Part shown: one piece after another, positions 58,599-64,000 of the stretch
How positions within the stretch are numbered: position 1 is the stretch's first letter
Layout: each line of letters opens with the position of its first letter
Origin: RYN-230 sp963711705
Lineage (GTDB): Bacteria > Actinomycetota > Actinomycetes > Streptosporangiales > Streptosporangiaceae
DNA: 64,000 nt
Direction: 5' to 3'
Assembly: GCA_963711705.1 (NCBI GenBank)
Contig: CAVQFM010000002.1
Span: 1-64,000, forward strand
Notes under the pieces: model-generated
Databases searched by the model: none
What the model was told of the DNA's origin: nothing
Seen by the model: the letters and a program-made list of their open reading frames with translations, nothing else
Made by a program: the position numbers and the translations under genes

Positions 58599-59828
58599 CT
58601 AGCTGGGCGTGCGGTACGGGCGCAGTTCCCGGCGGGCCAGCGAGCGCTTGTGCACCTCGTCCGGCCCGTCGGCGAAGCGCAGCGTCCGGGCGCTGGCCCA
58701 CAGGCTGGCCAGCGGGAAATCCTGGCTGACCCCGGCCGCGCCGTGCGCGGTGATGGCCTTGTCGATGACCCACTCGGCCATCGCCGGAGTGATGATCTTG
58801 ATGGCCTGGATCTCGGTGTGCGCGCCCTTGTTGCCCACCGTGTCCATCAGCCAGGCGGTCTTCAGCACCAGCAGCCGGGCCTGCTCGATCCGCACCCGGG
58901 ACTCGGCGATCCACTCCTGGACCACCCCCTGGTCGGCCAGGGGCGCGCCGAACGCGGTCCGCGTGGTGACCCGGCGGCACATCAGCTCCAGGGCCCGCTC
59001 GGCCGCGCCGATCAGCCGCATGCAGTGATGGATCCGGCCGGGGCCCAGCCGGGCCTGGGCGATCGCGAACCCGTCGCCCTCGCCGCCGATCAGGTTGGCC
59101 GCGGGCACCCGCACGTCACGGAACTCGACCTCGGCGTGCCCGCCGTGCGGCGCGTCGTCGTAGCCGAACAGGGTCATCCCGCGCTGGACGGTGATGCCCG
59201 GAGTGTCCCGGGGCACCAGGATCATCGACTGCTGGTGGTGCCGGTCGGCGGCCGGGTCGGTGCGGCCCATCACGATGAGGATCTGGCAGCGGGGGTCCAT
59301 CGCCCCAGACGACCACCACTTCCGGCCGTTGATCACGTACTCGCCGCCGGCCCGCTCGATCCGGGTGGTGATGTTGGTCGCGTCCGAGGACGCTACGTCC
59401 GGCTCGGTCATGCAGAACGCGGACCTGATCTCGGCGTCCAGCAGCGGGCGGAGCCAGCGGTCCCGCTGCTGGCCGGTGCCGAACTCGGCCAGCAGTTCCA
59501 TGTTCCCGGTATCCGGTGCGGCACAGTTGATCGCTTCCGGTGCGATCGCCGGGCTGTGCCCGGTGATCTCGGCCAGCGGCGCGTACTGCAGGTTGGTCAG
59601 CCCGGCGCCTTCCGGGTGATGGGCCAGGAACAGGTTCCACAGCCCCCGCTCGCGGGCGTCCGCTTTCAGCTCGGCGACCACGGCAGGCCGCTGCCACGGC
59701 TGCCCGGCCTGGGCGTTGGCCCGGGCCTGCGCGGCGAACACCGGCTCGGCCGGATAGACACGCTCGTCCATGAACGCCTGGAGGCGTTTGCGGAACTCCT
59801 CCGTGCGGGCGTCGTATCCGAAGTCCAT
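58599..59828 (-). CDS. Acyl-CoA dehydrogenase, ACAD11-like
   Basis: The 409-residue protein starts MDFGYDARTEEFRKRLQAFM. It has AHHPEGAGLTNLQYAPLAEI, IRSAFCMTEPDVASSDATNI TTRIERAGGEYVINGRKWWSS (substrate loop), GFAIAQARLGPGRIHHCMRL IGAAERALELM and the C-terminal ITAHGAAGVSQDFPLASLWA SARTLRFADGPDEVHKRSLA. These features match the ACAD10/11-like group (long or branched, sometimes 4-hydroxy, acyl-CoA substrates). It is the first gene of the cluster, 66 bp before the FabG-like gene. Confidence 0.93.
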   Translation of the reverse strand: MDFGYDARTEEFRKRLQAFMDERVYPAEPVFAAQARANAQAGQPWQRPAVVAELKADARERGLWNLFLAHHPEGAGLTNLQYAPLAEITGHSPAIAPEAINCAAPDTGNMELLAEFGTGQQRDRWLRPLLDAEIRSAFCMTEPDVASSDATNITTRIERAGGEYVINGRKWWSSGAMDPRCQILIVMGRTDPAADRHHQQSMILVPRDTPGITVQRGMTLFGYDDAPHGGHAEVEFRDVRVPAANLIGGEGDGFAIAQARLGPGRIHHCMRLIGAAERALELMCRRVTTRTAFGAPLADQGVVQEWIAESRVRIEQARLLVLKTAWLMDTVGNKGAHTEIQAIKIITPAMAEWVIDKAITAHGAAGVSQDFPLASLWASARTLRFADGPDEVHKRSLARRELRPYRTPS

Positions 59829-59969
59829 GCAGCCTCCCGACGGGTCCGCATCGACTCTACCTACTGACCGGTACGCGATCTAGGAGTCCGGGTCTGCCAG
59901 GGGCTGCCCCGCACACCCGGGGTGAAGACCACGCTGGCGCCCGGCTGCCGCCCGCGATCAGCGCGGCGG

Positions 59970-61934
59970 TCAACCAGAACGACCTGTCCGCAGTACAGGT
60001 GCCCCGGTCGCTGTGTGAGCCGGCCGGCTGGCCGACCCGGGTCCGCAGCGGAAGTTCGCGTACGGGACCGGACGGCGGTGCGGGGGCTGGGGCCGCCTGG
60101 TGCAGTGCGACTCGATCCACCGCACCCGCGGGTCCGGGCCCTCCGGTGACACCGGCAGCACGAATACCCGCACGTAGCCGCGGCTGATGTCGGCCCGCAG
60201 GGTGGCCAGCGTCGGAGCGGGCACGTTGCCGAGGTAGCCGCCGATAGGCAGCACCTCCCTGCCGCTGTACAGGATGTAGTTCTCCGCGAGCCCGGACGTG
60301 TCGGTGCCGAACAGGGCGTCAGCGGGAGGCATCCAGAGTTCTACCCGCTGGACTGCCCTGGTCAGGGCGGGCGCGGCGGCGGCCAGGGCCTGGCTATGGC
60401 GCGCGGTCTCCGGCGACTCGAACGGGGTGTCAAACGGGCCCAGCCCGCGGATGACGCTGCTCACGGACGCCGCCGCGGGCAGCAGGAGCACGGCGGCACC
60501 GGCGAACGCGACCGCGGTCAGGTACCCGGCCCGGCCTGACGCGGGCAGCAGCAGCTGGGCGGCGGCGGCCGCCGCCACGACCAGCGCCACCAGGGTGAGC
60601 ACGACCGGGCCGGAGGCCGTCCCGGACACCAGGTAGGCGCCGTAGCCGACGCAGCCGAGCACCGTCGCGGCGACGATCAGGCGCACCCTGGCCGGCCACG
60701 GGCGAGGTCCGCACGCGGCGATGCCGGTGCCGCACAGCGCGGCGACCGCCGGGCTGAGCGCCGCGACGTAGTACGAGTTCAGGTAGGTGCCGACGCTGAA
60801 AAAGACCGCGAGGACCAGCCACCAGCCGCCCCACAGCACGACGGCAGCGCGCAGCGGGTCGCGCCTGCCCTGGCGGCGCCGGGAGATGAGCACACCCAGC
60901 GCACCGGCGACGGCCGCCGGCAGCAGCCAGCCGCTGCCGGCCGCGAACGGGCCGGCCAGCAGCCGGTGCCAGCTCGGCTTGATGCCCATGGTCTCGGCGG
61001 TGAGCAACCGCCCGCTCTCCTTGGCCGCGACCAGCAGCGGCGAGGGCGGCCCGGCGACGCTCACCCAGTTCCCGGTGAGCCTGCCCACGCCGTTGTAGTC
61101 GAAGACCTGCGTGTACACCGAGTCGTCCGGACTGCCGTCCACGTAAGGCCGGTCCTGGGACGGGACCAGCGAGACCGCGGTCATCCAGGAGAGGGAGACC
61201 ACGGCGGTGACCAGCCCGGCCAGCGCCACGTGCGCGCACCGGGTACGCAGTCTCGCCGCGGGCGCGGCGAGCAGGTAGGCCGCGGCCAGCGCGGGCAGGG
61301 CCAGCCAGGCCTGGATCATCTTCGCCTGGAACGCCAGGCCGACCCAGACGCCGGCCAGCAGCAACTGCGGCAGCGACCCGGTGAGCAGCGCGGCGGACGT
61401 GGCGTCGGCGGCGAGCACCAGCAGCAGGATCAGCAGCGAGTCCGATACGTTGCCGCGGCCCAGCAGCACGGTGATGGGTGTGACGGCGAGCACCGCCGCG
61501 GCGATCAGGCCAGCCGCAGGCCCGGTCAGCCGGCGGACCGCCCGGTACAGCACCAGGATGGTGAGCACGCCCTCGACCACCTGCGGCAGGACCAGCGCCC
61601 AGATGTGAAAGCCGAAGACCCGCAGCGACAGGGCCTGCACCCAGAGCGCGCCAGGCAGCTTGTCGACAGTGACGGTCCCGGCTGGATCGAACGCCCCGAA
61701 CATGAAGTCGTGCCAGCTTTCCGACATGCTGCGGGCCGCCGCGCCGTAAAATGGCTCAACGCTGGCGCTGGCCATTCCCCAGCCGTACGCGACCGCCGCG
61801 ACGGCGGCGATGGCCAGCAGCGCCGGCCGGGCCCAGACGGGCTGATCCGGGGGCGAGCGCCACAGCGTCAGGAAACGGCGCCAGCGAGGTGCTCCTGATG
61901 CAGGCGCTGGTGCTTTTTCCGGGATAATTTCCAT
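59970..61934 (-). CDS. GT39-family membrane glycosyltransferase
   Basis: The ATG at 61934 (MEIIPEKAPAPASGAPRWRR) follows AGGTGG by about 6 bases. The 654-residue protein has about 11-12 TM helices. After TM1 the first periplasmic loop has FYGAAARSMSESWHDFMFGA FDPAGTVTVDKLPGALWVQA (the acidic PMT/ArnT catalytic loop). It continues VLAVTPITVLLGRGNVSDSL and a C-terminal extracytoplasmic domain of about 170 residues (ENYILYSGREVLPIGGYLGN). It transfers a sugar from a polyprenyl-phosphate donor to a protein or cell-wall acceptor. Alone on its transcript; acceptor unknown. Confidence 0.9.
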   Translation of the reverse strand: MEIIPEKAPAPASGAPRWRRFLTLWRSPPDQPVWARPALLAIAAVAAVAYGWGMASASVEPFYGAAARSMSESWHDFMFGAFDPAGTVTVDKLPGALWVQALSLRVFGFHIWALVLPQVVEGVLTILVLYRAVRRLTGPAAGLIAAAVLAVTPITVLLGRGNVSDSLLILLLVLAADATSAALLTGSLPQLLLAGVWVGLAFQAKMIQAWLALPALAAAYLLAAPAARLRTRCAHVALAGLVTAVVSLSWMTAVSLVPSQDRPYVDGSPDDSVYTQVFDYNGVGRLTGNWVSVAGPPSPLLVAAKESGRLLTAETMGIKPSWHRLLAGPFAAGSGWLLPAAVAGALGVLISRRRQGRRDPLRAAVVLWGGWWLVLAVFFSVGTYLNSYYVAALSPAVAALCGTGIAACGPRPWPARVRLIVAATVLGCVGYGAYLVSGTASGPVVLTLVALVVAAAAAAQLLLPASGRAGYLTAVAFAGAAVLLLPAAASVSSVIRGLGPFDTPFESPETARHSQALAAAAPALTRAVQRVELWMPPADALFGTDTSGLAENYILYSGREVLPIGGYLGNVPAPTLATLRADISRGYVRVFVLPVSPEGPDPRVRWIESHCTRRPQPPHRRPVPYANFRCGPGSASRPAHTATGAPVLRTGRSG

Positions 61935-62140
61935 TTCCGCCACCTGCCCAGTATGGCGAGAGGCGCATGTCGTGTCCGCCTGGCGCATAGGACCCCGCCG
62001 CGTTAGAGGTAAAAAGCGGGTAAGGAGTAATTCATTGATCCGTTTCCCAGGCGTGTCCCGCAAATTAGGGGACGGGATCTCGCAGCCAGATCCTGATCGA
62101 GGCGACGTCGATCGTGGCCTGGTACACCTAGCACCGGGGC

Positions 62141-62977
62141 CTAGCGGAGCAGGAGGGTGCCGATGCGGCGGCCCGCGACCAGCAGGCCGACGATGCCCAT
62201 GACGGCGAGGTAGAGCGCGTGCCACAGCAGGCCCGGGCCGACGATGCCCAGGGTCAGCCCGCGCAGCAGGGTCACGCTCTGGTAGAGCGGGGTGATCTCG
62301 ACCACGATCTGCAGTCCCCGCGGGTACAGGCCGAGCGGGTAGAACGTGGTGGAGAACAGGAACATGGGCAGCGTGGCCAGCACGATGAACTCGAAATCCT
62401 GCCAGCTGCGCATGTACGTGGTGGCGGCCATGCCGGCGGCCGCGAACGCGAAGCCGGTGAGCACCGCGACCGGCAGCGCGGCCACCGCCCACCACGAGTG
62501 GACCAGGCCCATCGCCGCCATCACGGCCATGAACGCCACCGCGTACAGCGCACCGCGCAGCAGCGCCCAGCTGATCTCGCCGAGCGCGACGTCCCCGGCC
62601 CGCATCGGGGTGGCCAGCGCGGCGTCGTAGAGCTTCTCGTATTTGAGCCGGAAGAACACGTTGAACGTGGAGTCGAACAGCGCCCCGTTCATCGACGCGG
62701 TGGCCAGCAGGGCCGGCGCGACGAAGGCCGCGTAGCTCACGCCGTGCACGTAGCCGACCAGCTGGCCCAGGCCCACGCCGATGGACAGCAGGTAGAACAG
62801 CGGCTCGACCACGCCGGACACGAACACCAGCCAGGTGTGCCGGTAGACCAGCGCGTGCCGCTCGACCAGGTACCGGCTCCGCCGGCCGCCCACCGACCGG
62901 CGCGCGCGGGCGGCCAGCACGCCCAGCGGGAGCACCCGCAGCGGCAGCTGGCTGGCGGCCGGGCGCAGGCTAGACAT
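62141..62977 (-). CDS. ABC-2 exporter permease (NodJ/DrrB-like), second subunit
   Basis: The ATG at 62977 overlaps the preceding permease stop by 8 bp. The 278-residue protein has six TM helices and family motifs YLVERHALVYRHTWLVFVSG VVEPLFYLLSIGVGLG, YAAFVAPALLATASMNGALF and YEKLYDAALATPMRAGDVAL, then LPMFLFSTTFYPLGLYPRGL. It forms a heterodimeric exporter with the next gene upstream. The Nod-factor-exporter-like pattern suggests a lipid- or polysaccharide-type substrate, but that is uncertain. Confidence 0.92.
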   Translation of the reverse strand: MSSLRPAASQLPLRVLPLGVLAARARRSVGGRRSRYLVERHALVYRHTWLVFVSGVVEPLFYLLSIGVGLGQLVGYVHGVSYAAFVAPALLATASMNGALFDSTFNVFFRLKYEKLYDAALATPMRAGDVALGEISWALLRGALYAVAFMAVMAAMGLVHSWWAVAALPVAVLTGFAFAAAGMAATTYMRSWQDFEFIVLATLPMFLFSTTFYPLGLYPRGLQIVVEITPLYQSVTLLRGLTLGIVGPGLLWHALYLAVMGIVGLLVAGRRIGTLLLR

Positions 62978-63797
62978 AGAGCCGCCGGCCGTACGTGCGG
63001 TTCCCGGCCCAGATCCCGGCGGCCAGCACCAGCACCAGGTACCCGGCGTGCAGCAGGGCACCGGTCCAGGTGGCGGTGCCCAGGCTCAGCCCGCGGCACA
63101 GCGCCACCCCATGCCACAGCGGCGTGATGTAGGCGATGGGCTGGATCCACCCGGGCAGCTGGGTGATGGGGAAGAACGTGCCGGAGAACAGGAACAGCGG
63201 GATCAGCCCGAACCGGTACACCACGGTCAGCGAGGTGTCCTTGGTCCGGGTGACCGTCCAGGCCTCGATCGGCGCGGCGAAGGCCAGGCCGGTGAGTACC
63301 GCCACCGGCAGCGCCGCGATGGCCTCCGCGGACTGGATCGCGCCGAACAGCGCGGACACGGCCAGGAAGACGCTGCACGACATGGTCAGCTTCAGCGTCA
63401 CGAACAGCAGGTGCCCGTGGAACAGGTCGGCCGGCCGCAGCGGCGCGGACACCGCGGCCTGATAGGTCTTGTTCCATTTGACGCTGCCGTACACCGGGTA
63501 GGTGGACTCCTCCACGCCGGTGCTCATCGCGCTCGCGGCGAGCAGCCCCGGCGCCAGGAAGACCAGGTAGCTGACCCCACCCAGCCGGGCCGTGCCGTGC
63601 TGGTTGACCAGGGTGCCCAGGCCGAGGCCCATCGCGCCCAGGTACAGCAGCGGGTTGAGCACGGTGGAGATGACCGAGCCGCGCCAGGTGCGCCGGTAGT
63701 CGGTCAGCCAGAACCGCAGCTGGCGCACGGCGAACGACCAGGTGGCCAGCGGGCCGGGACGCAGCCCGGCCGGGCCGGGCGCCAGCCGGACCGCCAT
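62970..63797 (-). CDS. ABC-2 exporter permease (NodJ/DrrB-like), first subunit
   Basis: The 275-residue protein begins MAVRLAPGPAGLRPGPLATW. It has LNPLLYLGAMGLGLGTLVNQ, YLVFLAPGLLAASAMSTGVE ESTYPVYGSVKWNKTYQAAV and LPLFLFSGTFFPITQLPGWI-type segments (here IPLFLFSGTFFPI), with six TM helices. It is coupled to the ATPase gene by a one-base stop/start overlap (TGATGG) and to the second permease by 8 bp, so all three form one transporter operon. Confidence 0.92.
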   Translation of the reverse strand: MAVRLAPGPAGLRPGPLATWSFAVRQLRFWLTDYRRTWRGSVISTVLNPLLYLGAMGLGLGTLVNQHGTARLGGVSYLVFLAPGLLAASAMSTGVEESTYPVYGSVKWNKTYQAAVSAPLRPADLFHGHLLFVTLKLTMSCSVFLAVSALFGAIQSAEAIAALPVAVLTGLAFAAPIEAWTVTRTKDTSLTVVYRFGLIPLFLFSGTFFPITQLPGWIQPIAYITPLWHGVALCRGLSLGTATWTGALLHAGYLVLVLAAGIWAGNRTYGRRLYV

Positions 63798-64000
63798 CAG
63801 TCCTCCAGCCGGCGGCCGGTGAGCCGGAGGAACACGTCCTCCAGCGTGCTGCGGCGGACCAGCGAGGTGAGCGGTTCCAGGCCGAGGCGGCGGACCGCGC
63901 CGAGCGCGCTGTCCCCGTCCGGCACGTAGAGCAGCACCCGGTCGGCGAGCACCTCGCGGCGCTGGGCCGGCACCGTGGCCAGCTTCTCGGCCGCCTGCTC
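63797..64000 (-). CDS. ABC exporter ATPase, partial (C-terminus only)
   Basis: Only the last 67 residues are inside the window: EKLATVPAQRREVLADRVLL YVPDGDSALGAVRRLGLEPL, then LVRRSTLEDVFLRLTGRRLED. The ending TLEDVFLRLTGR is characteristic of DrrA/CcmA-type export ATPases. The nucleotide-binding domain lies beyond the right edge. It is the partner of the two permeases downstream. Confidence 0.85.
   Translation of the reverse strand, partial: EQAAEKLATVPAQRREVLADRVLLYVPDGDSALGAVRRLGLEPLTSLVRRSTLEDVFLRLTGRRLED

Overview
The window is very GC-rich chromosomal DNA (about 70% GC by eye) from an actinomycete. The evidence is a complete four-gene conservon (NIT-domain kinase, roadblock/LC7, DUF742, small GTPase), a DUF4193 protein, a GuaB1-type IMPDH-like protein, an actinobacterial ferrochelatase with C-terminal cysteines, F420/PPOX-type and LLM-type oxidoreductases, GlnR-like boxes before an ammonium transporter, and many GTG starts. 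A Streptosporangiales- or Streptomyces-like host is plausible; the genus cannot be fixed from the sequence alone.

Layout. 1-4.6 kb is a decayed accessory patch: a Phd/RelE-type toxin-antitoxin pair cut by the window edge, a broken GntR regulator, a secreted PQQ-like propeller protein, a tyrosine integrase with several frameshifts, a transposase scrap, a six-TM membrane protein and a CAU-anticodon tRNA. 4.7-9.5 kb is the conservon. 9.9-19.2 kb holds an orphan lipoprotein substrate-binding protein, an acyl-CoA dehydrogenase, a tight run of FHA protein, polysaccharide deacetylase, APC permease and acetamidase/formamidase, and an opposing amidohydrolase/aldo-keto reductase pair. 19.8-31 kb is mostly housekeeping: DUF4193, a degenerate membrane kinase, an inositol phosphatase overlapping ferrochelatase, a lytic transglycosylase, a sugar-lactone oxidase, a TetR regulator, a Na+/H+ antiporter, GuaB1 and a PPOX oxidoreductase. 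31-38.8 kb carries single catabolic enzymes, a PIN/RHH toxin-antitoxin pair with an operator palindrome on its start codon, and a cyclase/TPP-enzyme pair. 38.9-41.9 kb is a DrrAB-like exporter divergent from a TetR regulator, with three operator-like repeats between them. 41.9-43.6 kb is amt with its predicted GlnR boxes.

44-54 kb is the clearest complete system: a LacI regulator with two identical palindromic operators, an Opp/Dpp-type ABC importer (two permeases, two ATPases, a family-5 lipoprotein binding protein) and a GH3 beta-glucosidase. This is best read as uptake and cytoplasmic hydrolysis of a beta-linked oligosaccharide. 54-60 kb is a translationally coupled cluster of three acyl-CoA dehydrogenases and two SDRs, probably for catabolism of an unusual acyl-CoA. 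60-64 kb has a GT39 membrane glycosyltransferase and an ABC-2 exporter whose ATPase runs off the window.

Quality note: three otherwise well-conserved genes between 22.7 and 35.6 kb (ferrochelatase, SMP-30, LLM oxidoreductase) are broken by four single-base frameshifts, all inside GGCC/CCGG-rich tracts. Sequencing or assembly error should be excluded before calling them pseudogenes. I found no CRISPR array, rRNA or intact insertion sequence. No wholly undescribed system stands out; the strongest leads are regulatory (twin LacI operators, triple TetR operator with an adjacent tandem repeat, GlnR boxes, toxin-antitoxin palindrome) plus the degenerate membrane kinase.
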